Shown here in pieces: positions 1 through 7,602 of a stretch of 9,187 bases of DNA. The stretch lies in the NCBI GenBank assembly GCA_965365465.1, contig CBDUBU010000154.1, positions 1 to 9,187 of the forward strand, written 5' to 3'. Under the pieces are notes generated by a model, which saw nothing but the letters and a program-made list of their open reading frames with translations, had not been told where the DNA came from and did not search any database. The position numbers and the translations under genes were made by a program. The number at the start of each line of letters is the position of its first letter. Position 1 is the first letter of the stretch. The stretch is from CBDUBU01 sp965365465. GTDB lineage: Bacteria; Bacteroidota; Rhodothermia; Rhodothermales; DASSAV01.

Positions 1-482
1 CCCGGCGCGCCGCCCGGCCCTTGCGCGTGCCCGACGGACTGCGCGTCGCCACTGCTCGCATCGGGTTCGGCGCCGAGGATGATCTCGCTGCGGGGGAAAA
101 CCGCCTCTGGCGACCGGGTGAAACCGGCCACGTGCAGCACGCTCGGCGTGGGCCAGAGCCCGGCGCGGAGCGTCATCCCCAGCCCCGGATCCTCAGCCGG
201 GTAGTAGGCGGCATCGCCCCAGCCCACTTCCAGATAGGCGGCCTGCGCGAAGCGCTCCGCTTCCGGCCACTGCCCTGCGGACAGGTCGGCCCGCCGGATG
301 ACGATGCCGGCGTGCCAGCCATGCCCGACCACGTAGACGAACGGCTCTACGGCTTCCTGCACCGGCTGCGCCGCCGGCGCCCTGCCGCAGCCGATGGGGA
401 GCAGCGCCAGGATGAGTATCAGCCTGAAGGGCGCTACGGCATAGCGGCCATCAGCCGGGATAACACGCCGGACAGGTTTCAT
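1..482 (-). CDS. DUF2459-family lipoprotein, partial (C-terminus off left edge)
   Basis: An open frame reads leftward from the ATG at 482-480 to the window edge: 160 codons with no stop, so the C-terminus is missing. Residues 20-32 form a hydrophobic stretch ending in LLPIGC, a lipobox-like site with Cys32 as the lipidated residue, although Pro at -3 is atypical. The mature part has HGWH at 54-57 followed by AGIVIRR, then YLEVGWGD at 83-90, an isolated Trp at 110 and VLHVAGF at 115-121. The HGWH-(x)GIV and EVGWGD blocks match what I know of DUF2459 (PF09601/TIGR02117), a family of unknown function first noted near urease genes. An AGGGGGG run about 11 nt before the ATG could serve as a ribosome site; an in-frame GTG four codons upstream is an alternative start. 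The gene lies 116 bp downstream of the TIM-barrel gene on the same strand, so co-transcription is possible but unproven. Biochemical role unknown. Confidence 0.72.
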   Translation of the reverse strand, partial: MKPVRRVIPADGRYAVAPFRLILILALLPIGCGRAPAAQPVQEAVEPFVYVVGHGWHAGIVIRRADLSAGQWPEAERFAQAAYLEVGWGDAAYYPAEDPGLGMTLRAGLWPTPSVLHVAGFTRSPEAVFPRSEIILGAEPDASSGDAQSVGHAQGPGGAP

Positions 483-572
483 TATGAGCCGCACCCCCCT
501 GTCACACGCATCAAAGGGAAGCATCTCCGGCCCTCAGTGCTTTTCCTTGTTACGCCGTTTCCATCATCTCCG

Positions 573-589
573 GCGCTCCGGCGGAGCGC
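573..589 (-). other. Perfect 7-bp hairpin just after the TIM-barrel stop
   Basis: GCGCTCC at 573-579 and GGAGCGC at 583-589 are perfect inverted repeats around a 3-nt loop, starting 9 nt past the stop codon of the minus-strand TIM-barrel gene. No T-run follows on the minus strand, so it does not look like a standard intrinsic terminator. It could stabilise the mRNA 3' end or partly attenuate read-through into the DUF2459 gene. Confidence 0.45.
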
Positions 590-598
590 AGTCCGCTT

Positions 599-1531
599 TC
601 AACCGAACATCCGTCTGGCAAAGGCCACGTTCGCTTTCGTGTCTTCGACGAACCGGTTTTCCCGGCCGCTGGTTTCCAGCACATACCATTTGTCGTACCC
701 GATCTCTTTGCAGGCCGCCGCAATGGGTTCAAAGGCGACGGCGCCTTCCGGGGAACCCAGCATCGGGGTATGCCAGTCTTTCAGATGGATCTCGCAGATC
801 CTGTCCTTTCCGAGCAGGCGCAGTTCGCCCGGCACGTCGTAGCCGTATTCCGTCGCGTTGCCCACGTCATAATACACCTGCAACATCGGGGAGCCGATGC
901 GCTCCATGATCTCCAGGTTTTGCACGGCGGTGAGGGTGTTTTCCAGCCCCAGGATCACCCCGGCATCTTCCGCACGCGGCGCAATCTGACGGAGCGCCTC
1001 TACGACCCGTGTGACGCCGCGAGCATCGAGTTCGTAGGATCGGAAAGGCCCTTCGCTCACGTTGCGGAACGCCCCCATGCTGTCTTGCAGGCGCAAATCA
1101 CCGGCGCTGAAAAAGGCCATGAGGATGTTTTTTGCTCCCAGCGCCGCAGCGGCCTCTACCGCATCGATCACGTACACGGCGGATTGCGGCTCTGATTTCA
1201 GGGGAATCTGGTTCAGGATGTTTCCGGCGGCCACCGAATGAAAGGCAATGCCGTGTTGTTTGCCCAGTTCGAGATATTTCCGGCGCAGCGCCGGGTCGCG
1301 CAGCGGGATGCTGGTCGGATCGTTTCCCACGCTCACCTGAATCCCGTCTAGGTTTGCGCTTTTCGCTTTTGGAATCATCTCCGGGTCGCAGACAGGCCCC
1401 AGGTTCCAGTCGCACATGCCTACCCGAACTGCCTCGCGCGAACTGAAAAAATCAAAAGGTTGCGGGCGAAATCCCGTTGCGGCCAGGGTCGCCCCCAGCA
1501 GGCCAAGAAAATGTCTGCGGTCAGTATTCAT
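599..1531 (-). CDS. Tat-exported xylose-isomerase-like TIM-barrel protein (sugar phosphate isomerase/epimerase superfamily)
   Basis: This is a 310-residue protein. The ATG at 1531-1529 is chosen because it places a twin-arginine signal at the N-terminus (DRRHFLGLL at residues 4-12, then an Ala/Gly-rich hydrophobic stretch). A start 18 codons further upstream is open but would bury the signal. The body resembles AP_endonuc_2 (PF01261): DGIQVSVG near 62-69, a helix-rich middle with GAKNILMAF near 132-140, and four probable metal ligands in the expected order: Glu197 in LGLEN, Asp222 in YYDVGN, His249 in EIHLKDW and Glu286 in VLETS. In the family these bind a divalent metal used for sugar isomerisation or epimerisation; the substrate here is unknown. 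The signal implies folding in the cytoplasm and export to the periplasm, possibly as a membrane-tethered protein. It is divergent from the SleB-like gene and may be read through into the DUF2459 gene. The family call is firm; any specific enzyme name would be a guess. Confidence 0.88.
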   Translation of the reverse strand: MNTDRRHFLGLLGATLAATGFRPQPFDFFSSREAVRVGMCDWNLGPVCDPEMIPKAKSANLDGIQVSVGNDPTSIPLRDPALRRKYLELGKQHGIAFHSVAAGNILNQIPLKSEPQSAVYVIDAVEAAAALGAKNILMAFFSAGDLRLQDSMGAFRNVSEGPFRSYELDARGVTRVVEALRQIAPRAEDAGVILGLENTLTAVQNLEIMERIGSPMLQVYYDVGNATEYGYDVPGELRLLGKDRICEIHLKDWHTPMLGSPEGAVAFEPIAAACKEIGYDKWYVLETSGRENRFVEDTKANVAFARRMFG

Positions 1532-1768
1532 AAGGCGCAAGAGAGGGATAGAGGGGGTGAGCGCAACAGGACAGGGACAGGGCAAAAAAAGGCAGACGGC
1601 CCCGCAAAAGCAAGCGGAGAGGCCGGAGAAAATTATCGCCGCCGGGACGAAAAAATTTCAGAAAAGTCGAAAAATAGGAAAAAACCTGGAACTTGTAGGT
1701 AACTGTTTTTGTTTAACTTAGCATAGTAACAATGAAATTACGACATACGAACTCACCCGGCGATATTT
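1532..1768. promoter_or_regulatory. AT-rich divergent promoter region
   Basis: This 237-bp gap separates two divergent genes and should hold both promoters. The stretch 1620-1730 is markedly A/T-rich against GC-rich surroundings, with several A-runs on the plus strand. On the minus strand, TATTTTTC in this stretch resembles the Bacteroidota -7 element (TAnnTTTG) with one mismatch, but I see no good -33 TTTG at the right spacing. On the plus strand, TTTTTGTTTAACTTAG near 1708-1723 is the best candidate upstream element for the SleB-like gene. The location is likely; the exact boxes are uncertain. Confidence 0.4.
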
Positions 1769-2497
1769 ATGCGGAAGTTTCATCTTGCTCTGGTTTTTTT
1801 CGGCGCCCTCGCGCTCGTTTTCATAGCCAACCTGGGCGTTGGAGAAGCCACATTGGGAAAGACGCTTTCCTCAGCACTTTTGCCGAGTTTTCACAAAGCC
1901 GAGATTACAGAGCAGGAAGTTCTCCCCGCAGGAGACGTTGAAGTAGGTCCTTTCATCGCCCCTGCCGACGAGCAGGAATACGGGACAGAGATCACCGGGC
2001 GCGTCGGGATCGATGCGCAGCGCCTGGAGCCGCTGCCGCCGGCGCAGCTTGCGACCCTCGATGAGGAAACGCTCTGGCTGGCCCGTTGCATCTTCAGCGA
2101 GACAAAGCGTGCCGAAGAGCAGGAACTGGTAGGCTGGGTAGTGCGCAACCGCGTCGAGAGCGGCTATCGGGGCAAGTACAGCTACAGGGAGGTCGTGCTG
2201 GACGAGATGCAGTTTTCTGCCTTCAATCCGGGCGAGCGGACCCGCGAATTCTACTCGGCGCTGACGGCGCAGTCGCGGTTTGAGGGCTGGCAGCGGGCGC
2301 TCCGCATCGCGCACGAGGTGCGCAAGGCATCTCCGCTGCAGCGCCCGTTTTCGGCGCAGGTGCGTCATTTCTACAGCCTGCAATCGATGGTAGGGCAGAA
2401 AGACCCGGTCTGGGCCAAAGGGATGGAGCCGGTCGCCCCGAAGCGCGAGTTCACGCTGGAAGACGAACGCTTCCGCTTTATCGCCGAAGTGGATTAA
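1769..2497 (+). CDS. SleB/CwlJ-type cell wall hydrolase, membrane-anchored or secreted
   Basis: This is a 242-residue protein. Residues 4-22 are hydrophobic after MRK, giving a signal peptide or a single N-terminal membrane anchor with no obvious cleavage site. Residues about 27-97 are a low-conservation linker. The C-terminal part matches the Hydrolase_2 domain (PF07486) of SleB/CwlJ: TLWLARCIFSET at 101-112 with the likely catalytic Glu111, VGWVVRNRV at 121-129, EMQFS at 146-150, and RHFYSLQSM at 199-207, equivalent to the family's Asn/His-Phe-Tyr block. Such enzymes cleave peptidoglycan glycan strands. In non-sporulating Gram-negatives they are thought to act in wall remodelling, so a spore-germination role should not be inferred. 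It begins at ATG 1769; an ATG at 1732 lies in another frame and opens only a short shadow frame. It ends in tandem stops TAA TAA and is convergent with the SusD gene. Confidence 0.82.
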   Translation: MRKFHLALVFFGALALVFIANLGVGEATLGKTLSSALLPSFHKAEITEQEVLPAGDVEVGPFIAPADEQEYGTEITGRVGIDAQRLEPLPPAQLATLDEETLWLARCIFSETKRAEEQELVGWVVRNRVESGYRGKYSYREVVLDEMQFSAFNPGERTREFYSALTAQSRFEGWQRALRIAHEVRKASPLQRPFSAQVRHFYSLQSMVGQKDPVWAKGMEPVAPKREFTLEDERFRFIAEVD

Positions 2498-2524
2498 TAA
2501 ACGCGGCGATCCGGGAAGAAAAGG

Positions 2525-2560
2525 AAGGGAAACGGCTCTTGAAGTCTGTTTCCCTTTTCT
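2525..2560 (+). terminator. Weak candidate terminator of the SleB-like gene
   Basis: AAGGGAAAC (2525-2533) and GTTTCCCTT (2548-2556) form a perfect 9-bp stem with a 14-nt loop 28 bp after the stop, followed by TTCT. The stem is AT-rich towards its base and the T-run is short, so activity is uncertain. Confidence 0.4.
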
Positions 2561-2657
2561 GGTTGCGCCAACCGCTTTGCTCGGTTGCTGGGCTGGTCGG
2601 CTTATTTGCGATCAGTCACTTCGTTCGTGTCGCGCTCGTGGCTGCCGCGCCTGCCTG

Positions 2658-2692
2658 CCGGAAGTTCGGAGGCGAAGCGCCTGCCCTTCGGG
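2658..2692. repeat. Palindromic intergenic element (REP-like)
   Basis: A nested imperfect palindrome. The inner part is AGGCG-AAG-CGCCT at 2670-2682, perfect with a 3-nt loop. The outer arms, CCGGAAG at 2658-2664 and CTTCGGG at 2686-2692, match at 6 of 7 positions. It lies between convergent genes, outside both coding regions and both terminators. The shape resembles dispersed REP-type elements, but a single copy in this window cannot establish that it is repeated in the genome. Confidence 0.35.
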
Positions 2693-2723
2693 TTACATTC
2701 TTCCGCAATCTGCCCTGCCGGTG

Positions 2724-2759
2724 CAAAGAAAGAAGCCCCACCCTTTCGGGCGGGGCTTC
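2724..2759 (-). terminator. Rho-independent terminator of the SusC-SusD operon
   Basis: On the minus strand, 33 nt past the SusD stop, GAAGCCCC (2732-2739) pairs with GGGGCTTC (2752-2759) and CCC (2741-2743) pairs with GGG (2748-2750), with one A/C mismatch between them and a 4-nt loop. The hairpin is followed on the minus strand by TTTCTTT. This is a strong GC-rich stem with a U-rich tail and is well placed to end the operon. Confidence 0.8.
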
Positions 2760-2791
2760 CTCATGCAGACAGCCGTATACGGGTTCAGGTA

Positions 2792-4369
2792 TCAATAACC
2801 GGGGTTCTGGACGAGGTTCGGGTTCGCGTCCATCTGCGTCTGCGGGATCGGGAAGAGCAGCCGGAAAGGCTGGCTCCGGTCCTTGAACGTCCAGGGCAGC
2901 AGGAAGCTCGGCGTTCCGTCCGGGCCGGGGATGCGGACCAGGTCCTGACGGCGCTTGGCCTCGTAAAAGAGCTCAAACAGGCGCTCCTGCAGGATGCGCT
3001 GGCGCAAGGCTTCCTTCGTCGGGTAGTCCGCAAGCTGCAGCGGCTCGTCGGGATCGAACACGCGGGCGCGGAGCACATTGAGCAGATCGATGGACTCCTG
3101 GTTCGGGCCGCGCAGTTCGTTGAGCGCTTCGGCCTTGATGATGTACATCTCGGCCAGACGGAAGAACGGATAGTCGTTTCCGTTGTCGGGGCCTTCATGG
3201 TTCGGGTCGTCCGGGAACTTGAAGATGCGCACGCCCTCGCCTTCGGTCGCGTTGGTAATGTCGTTGATCTCCGGCGTGAAGATGAGCGGCTGGCCCTGGC
3301 GGTTGTTGACCGGCTCGCCGGTTTCCACGTTAAAGGCCTGTCCCGCAAGCAGCGACTGCCGGCGGATGTCATCTTCGTCAAAGGCGCCGTAGGTTTCCGC
3401 GAGGGTGGCAAAGCCGTTCCACGGAGCGGGCGCAAACTGGTTGTAGTGCAGCGTGCGCATGATGAAGTTCATTCCCAGCCCGCTCTCGGCCAGGTGCGCC
3501 ACAACGAAAATGTGCTCCGGCGAGTTGCTGTTGTCCCCGTCGAACACGTCGAACCAGTTGGGTTCGAGGCTGTACTGCCCGGAGTTGAGCAACCGGTCGG
3601 CGGCAGTGACGGCATCCTGCCACCGGGCCGTTCCGCGCTGCAGCCCGGAGGCCGTCACTTCACCGGTGAACACCTCGGCGTTCAGGTACATGTTCGCCAG
3701 CATGGCATCGACCGCGCCCTGCGTCATGCGGCCGTAGCTCGCAGCGGGCCAGGAGGCCGGAAGCTGGTCGCGGGCCGCCATCAACTCCGACTCGATGAAG
3801 TTGAAAACTTCGGCGCGGGTGTTTTTCGCCGGCGGGTTCTGCGGATCGACGGAAGGCTCCGTCACGATCGGCACGCCGCCGAACATGTCCATCAACTGAT
3901 AATAGTAGAAGGCGCGGAGGGCGCGCAGTTCCGCCACGATCACTTCCTGGTTGTTGACGCTGGCGCCTTCCAGGTTGTCAAGCACCGTGTTGGCGCGGGC
4001 GACGCCGGTGTAGGCGCTCAGCCAGGCGCCGTTCAGGAAACCGATCGACGGCGTCCAAGTCTGGCGGTGCAGGTCCAGCCACATACCGCCGTCGAACCAG
4101 TCGGAGCCGCGTGTGGGGACGACCGCCTCGTCGGAGCTTACCTCCGCCGTTTGCTGGTAGTCGCCGAGGGCGGAACGGAGTTGCGCATAAACGGGGGCCA
4201 GCGCCGCGATCACTTCCTCGTCCGTGCGATAGAAGTTCTCCGCCGTGATGGCGCCGAACGGCTCCTCCGTCAGGTCGGTGCAGCCGTGCAGCGCAAGGAG
4301 CAGCGGCGCGGCGGCCAGCAGGGCGAGCAGCCCTGTCTGTGTCGTTTTAATAAATCTTCCGGCTTTCAT
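2792..4369 (-). CDS. RagB/SusD-family nutrient-binding outer membrane lipoprotein
   Basis: This 525-residue protein is of normal SusD length. A signal peptide (residues 1-29) ends in LALHGC, so Cys30 is lipidated; the acidic stretch that follows (TDLTEEP) fits surface export in this phylum. An N-terminal SusD-like region spans about 38-230, with ANTVLDNL at 126-133 and ELRALRAFYYYQLMDMFGG at 147-165 (TPR helices). The C-terminal SusD domain spans about 290-525, with FFRLAEMYIIKAEALNEL at 402-419, ILQERLFELFYEAKRRQDL at 459-477, FPIPQTQMDANPNLVQNPGY at 506-525 and the family's typical terminal Asn-Pro-Gly-Tyr. Together with the upstream SusC it should form a lidded importer in which SusD captures the ligand at the surface and closes over the barrel. 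The gap to SusC is 94 bp and carries an inverted repeat; a strong terminator follows. Many SusD homologues bind glycans, some bind peptides; the ligand here cannot be told. Confidence 0.96.
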   Translation of the reverse strand: MKAGRFIKTTQTGLLALLAAAPLLLALHGCTDLTEEPFGAITAENFYRTDEEVIAALAPVYAQLRSALGDYQQTAEVSSDEAVVPTRGSDWFDGGMWLDLHRQTWTPSIGFLNGAWLSAYTGVARANTVLDNLEGASVNNQEVIVAELRALRAFYYYQLMDMFGGVPIVTEPSVDPQNPPAKNTRAEVFNFIESELMAARDQLPASWPAASYGRMTQGAVDAMLANMYLNAEVFTGEVTASGLQRGTARWQDAVTAADRLLNSGQYSLEPNWFDVFDGDNSNSPEHIFVVAHLAESGLGMNFIMRTLHYNQFAPAPWNGFATLAETYGAFDEDDIRRQSLLAGQAFNVETGEPVNNRQGQPLIFTPEINDITNATEGEGVRIFKFPDDPNHEGPDNGNDYPFFRLAEMYIIKAEALNELRGPNQESIDLLNVLRARVFDPDEPLQLADYPTKEALRQRILQERLFELFYEAKRRQDLVRIPGPDGTPSFLLPWTFKDRSQPFRLLFPIPQTQMDANPNLVQNPGY

Positions 4370-4419
4370 AGGGCATATACAGGTTTCTGTCGTTGCGATG
4401 CAGATAGTGGAAAGACGAG

Positions 4420-4454
4420 GCCGGAGCGGATGTCCGTGTGGCGCCCGCTCCGGC
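4420..4454 (-). promoter_or_regulatory. SusC-SusD intercistronic stem-loop
   Basis: GCCGGAGCGG (4420-4429) and CCGCTCCGGC (4445-4454) are a perfect 10-bp inverted repeat with a 15-nt loop, starting 9 nt past the SusC stop on the minus strand. Only a short pyrimidine-rich stretch (CTCGTCTTTCC) follows, so it is at best a partial terminator. A likely role is protecting the susC mRNA 3' end or setting the SusC:SusD ratio. Confidence 0.6.
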
Positions 4455-4463
4455 GCTTCGTGC

Positions 4464-7400
4464 TCAGATTCCGATCTGAACGCCTACGGTAAAGGTTCTT
4501 GGCCGTGGATAGTTCGTATAGTCGATGCCCTGTGTAGCCAGACCGGCATCGGTGTTCACTTCAGGATCGAATCCCGAATAGGGGGTGATGACCCACAGGT
4601 TGTTGACGGCCAGGTAAATACGGGCCTGCCGGACCTGGGTGGAGAAGTTCGGCAGCGCGTAGCCCAGCGAGAACTGGTCAAAGCGCAGGAACGACCCGTT
4701 CTCGATCCAGCGCGAGGAGTAAACCGGAGCCTCGTTCACCGCATCCGGATCGTTGAGCGCCTCGCGGATGAAATTGTTGCTCTGCAGGATACTGCTCTTC
4801 GTCTGGTACACGAGCGCCGTGTTGTTGAAGACATCACGCCCGAACTCGCCCCGAATGAACAGGTTCATGTCGAAGTTCTTCCAGGTGAAGTTGGTGCGCA
4901 GGCCCACCGTGAAGTCAGGACGCGCCACGCCGATGATCCGGCGGTCGTCTGATCCCGGCTCCACGACGCCGTCGCCGTCGAGGTCCTCAAACGTCTGTTT
5001 GCCGTCCACGACGCCCGCGAACACCGGGCCGTAGAAGCTGCCCAGCGCCTCGCCGGGCCTGATGATCTGCGCGTTGACGCCGGATTGACCGCGACCGCTC
5101 ACGCTGCCGGTGATGATCTGGTCGCGGGTGCCGAGGTCCACCACCTCATTTTTCTCGGTGGCGAAGACGAGGCCGAACAGCAGGCTCTTGTCCGCATCGG
5201 CGAGGGCGAGCGCATCCAGGGAGAACTCGAGGCCCTGGTTCCGGATCTGCCCGACGTTCTCCAGGCGGTCGGAGACGACGGCAGGCTGCGGCACCGGGAT
5301 GCGCAGCAGCAGGTCGTTGGTGTTTTTCAGGTAGTACTCCAGCGTTCCGGAGAAGCGTCCGTTGAGGAAGCCGTAGTCGATGCCCACGTTGAACGACTCC
5401 GTCTGCTCCCACTTCAGGTTTTCGTTGGCAAACGTGACTGGCGCCACCCCCGTTACCGGGACGCCGCCGATGACGGCGCGGGCGCCGGCGTCGGGCCGGA
5501 GCAGCGCCAGGGCGTTGTAATTGCCGATCTCCTGGCTGCCGACGACGCCGTAGCCGACGCGGAGCCGGAGGTCCGAGAGCGCCTGCACGCCGCGCAGGAA
5601 CGATTCCTCGCTCAGGCGCCACGAGGCCGAAACCGCCGGGAAGAGGCCCCACTTGTTGCCGGACCCGAACCGGGAGGACCCGTCGTAGCGGAGCACGCCG
5701 GTCAGGAAGTAGCGGTCGTTGAAGCTGTAGTTGGCGCGTCCGAAGAACGAGACGAGGCGGTTGGTTTCCTTGAACGAGTACGGCTTCTGCTCGTTGGCGC
5801 CGCCGCCCAGGTTGTTGTAAAGCCAGAAGTCCGTCACGAAGTCCCGCGACTCGACGCCGAATTCCTCGGTCATGTAGTCATTGTACTCGTAGCCGCCCAG
5901 GAGGTCGAAGCTCTGCCCCTGCAGCGGCGCGGTGTACGTCAGGTACGTCTGCAAGGTCTTGGAGGTGAGTTCGCGGTCGCGCTGGAATGCCTGCCCGCCG
6001 AACTCGGCGCCCACCGGGCTAATCTTCGGGAAGTAGGCGCGGCGGCTCGACGTGGAGCGGTCGGCTCCCACGTTCACCTGCGCCGTCAGGCCCTGGAAAA
6101 GGTCCAGTTCCGCCGAGACGTTTCCGAGCGAACGGGTGGTCTTGCCGAAGTCGTTGATCTGCTCGGCCAGCGCCACCGGGTTGCGAACCGACTGCCGGCC
6201 CCGACCGGTTTCGAAAAACGGATTCTCGCCGGGCTGCGCGTCTACCCGCACCGGCTGGGTCGGGTTGAACGCGAACACGTTGGTAAACAGGCCGCCCTCG
6301 AAACCCGAGGTCTGCTGGTAGGGCAGGTAATCATCCTCCACGAAAGAAGTCGTGAAGTTCGTAGCCAGGCGCAGGCGGTTTTCGAGCGCCTGAAGGTTCG
6401 CGTTCACACGCCCCGTGATGCGCTCCAGCCCGGAACTGATGATCGCGCCTTCCTGCTTCAGGTAGCTCAGGGAAGCGCGGTACTGCGTGTTGGTCGCCCC
6501 GCCGGAGAGCGAGAGGTTGTGGAAATGCGAAACCCCCGTCTGGCTCACGGCATCCTGCCAGTCGGTGCTGGCGTTGCCGAGGTTGGCGAGGGCTTCCTGG
6601 TTGAGCACCCCGGCGCTGACCTGCTGGCGCACAAACGAATCGAACTCGCTCGCCGAGAGCAGGTCGATCTTCCGCGCCACGCTGGAGGCCGAGACGTACC
6701 CTTCATAATCCGCCGTGACCCGTCCGGCAGCGCCCTGTTTCGTCGTGATAAGCACGACGCCGTTGGCCCCCCGGCTGCCGTAAATGGCCGTCGCCGAAGC
6801 ATCCTTCAACACCGTGATGGACTGGATGTCGTTCGGGTTGAGCAGGTTCAGCGGGTTCCTCGGCGCGGAGCTGCTGACGTTGGCGCCGCCCGGCGCTACG
6901 CGGTTGTTGTCGACCGGCACGCCGTCGATCACGTAGAGCGGCTCGTTGCTCGCGCTGATCGACGTGCCGCCGCGAATGCGGACCTGAAGCCCTGCTCCCG
7001 GCTCGCCGTTGGTGGACGTGATGTTGACGCCTGCCACGCGGCCCTGCAACATCTGGTCCGGCGAGGTCACCAGCCCGATGTTCGCATCATCGGCGTCCAC
7101 GGTCGAGACCGAGCCGGTGATCGCTTCCTTGCGCTGCGTGCCGTAGCCGATCACGACCACGTCTTCCAGCACCGTAACATCCTCGCCCAGTTCGACGTTG
7201 ATGACGTTCTGGTCGCCTACGGGAATTTCCTGCGTGTTGTAGCCGATAAACGAGAACACCAGGATGGCTTCCGGGCCGGGCACCTGCAACGAGTAGTTGC
7301 CCTGAACGTCTGTGATGGCGCCCTGCGTGGTGCCCTGAATGGCGATGTTCACTCCGGGCAGCGGAATCCCGCTGCCTTCGTCCGTTACCCGGCCCGTAAC

Positions 7401-7481
7401 CGTGCGCTGCGCGAACGCCATGTTCGTCCCCGCCAGCGCCAGCACAACCAGGATAAAGAGCTTTGTGACGATTCGATTCAT
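4464..7481 (-). CDS. SusC/RagA-family TonB-linked outer membrane receptor
   Basis: This is a 1005-residue protein. Residues 1-24 are a signal peptide cut at AFA|Q. Residues about 27-104 form a carboxypeptidase-D regulatory-like domain (TVTGRVTDEGSGIPLPGVNI at 27-46; GAITDVQGNYSL at 54-65). A TonB-box-like segment, EDVVVIGYGT, lies at 106-115. The plug spans about 115-250, with LQGRVAGV at 145-152, the SusC signature NEPLYVIDGVPVDN at 179-192 and VLKDASATAIYGSRGANGVV at 224-243. The rest is the outer-membrane barrel, including the acidic DLDGDGVVEPGSDDRRIIG loop common in this family. The last residues are VGVQIGI, without the usual terminal aromatic. It should import a ligand captured by SusD using TonB-ExbBD energy. 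The start at 7481 follows an A/C-rich leader with no Shine-Dalgarno, as is usual in Bacteroidota, and it is preceded by a long gene-free leader. Confidence 0.97.
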   Translation of the reverse strand: MNRIVTKLFILVVLALAGTNMAFAQRTVTGRVTDEGSGIPLPGVNIAIQGTTQGAITDVQGNYSLQVPGPEAILVFSFIGYNTQEIPVGDQNVINVELGEDVTVLEDVVVIGYGTQRKEAITGSVSTVDADDANIGLVTSPDQMLQGRVAGVNITSTNGEPGAGLQVRIRGGTSISASNEPLYVIDGVPVDNNRVAPGGANVSSSAPRNPLNLLNPNDIQSITVLKDASATAIYGSRGANGVVLITTKQGAAGRVTADYEGYVSASSVARKIDLLSASEFDSFVRQQVSAGVLNQEALANLGNASTDWQDAVSQTGVSHFHNLSLSGGATNTQYRASLSYLKQEGAIISSGLERITGRVNANLQALENRLRLATNFTTSFVEDDYLPYQQTSGFEGGLFTNVFAFNPTQPVRVDAQPGENPFFETGRGRQSVRNPVALAEQINDFGKTTRSLGNVSAELDLFQGLTAQVNVGADRSTSSRRAYFPKISPVGAEFGGQAFQRDRELTSKTLQTYLTYTAPLQGQSFDLLGGYEYNDYMTEEFGVESRDFVTDFWLYNNLGGGANEQKPYSFKETNRLVSFFGRANYSFNDRYFLTGVLRYDGSSRFGSGNKWGLFPAVSASWRLSEESFLRGVQALSDLRLRVGYGVVGSQEIGNYNALALLRPDAGARAVIGGVPVTGVAPVTFANENLKWEQTESFNVGIDYGFLNGRFSGTLEYYLKNTNDLLLRIPVPQPAVVSDRLENVGQIRNQGLEFSLDALALADADKSLLFGLVFATEKNEVVDLGTRDQIITGSVSGRGQSGVNAQIIRPGEALGSFYGPVFAGVVDGKQTFEDLDGDGVVEPGSDDRRIIGVARPDFTVGLRTNFTWKNFDMNLFIRGEFGRDVFNNTALVYQTKSSILQSNNFIREALNDPDAVNEAPVYSSRWIENGSFLRFDQFSLGYALPNFSTQVRQARIYLAVNNLWVITPYSGFDPEVNTDAGLATQGIDYTNYPRPRTFTVGVQIGI

Positions 7482-7564
7482 AGTGAATGTGTGTTTGGGT
7501 TCCGGGGCGCTGCAAGGGTCAGTGCTAAAAGGCCCTCCCGCCTGCCGCCCTCAATAATAATGTA

Positions 7565-7602
7565 CGCTTGCGTCCGGAGGCGCATGGTGCGCGCTTGCGT
7601 CC
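7565..7602. repeat. Short direct repeat in the SusC leader
   Basis: CGCTTGCGTCC occurs at 7565-7575 and again, identically, at 7592-7602, so the repeat start points are 27 bp apart. It lies about 85-120 bp upstream of the SusC start and would be inside the transcribed leader if the promoter is at about 7670. It could be a protein-binding or RNA element, or chance in GC-rich DNA. Confidence 0.35.

Noticed and set aside
21..842. 273-codon plus-strand frame over the left end
   Set aside because: It overlaps the DUF2459 frame and the end of the TIM-barrel gene, both of which show family motifs on the minus strand. The plus-strand product has none.
1871..2383. 170-codon minus-strand frame inside the SleB-like gene
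   Set aside because: It is antisense to the hydrolase, whose catalytic and conserved blocks are clear on the plus strand.
2585..4492. 635-codon open frame on the plus strand antisense to SusD
   Set aside because: It covers the SusD gene in antisense and runs through the strong terminator hairpin. Its composition is biased and it has no recognisable domain.
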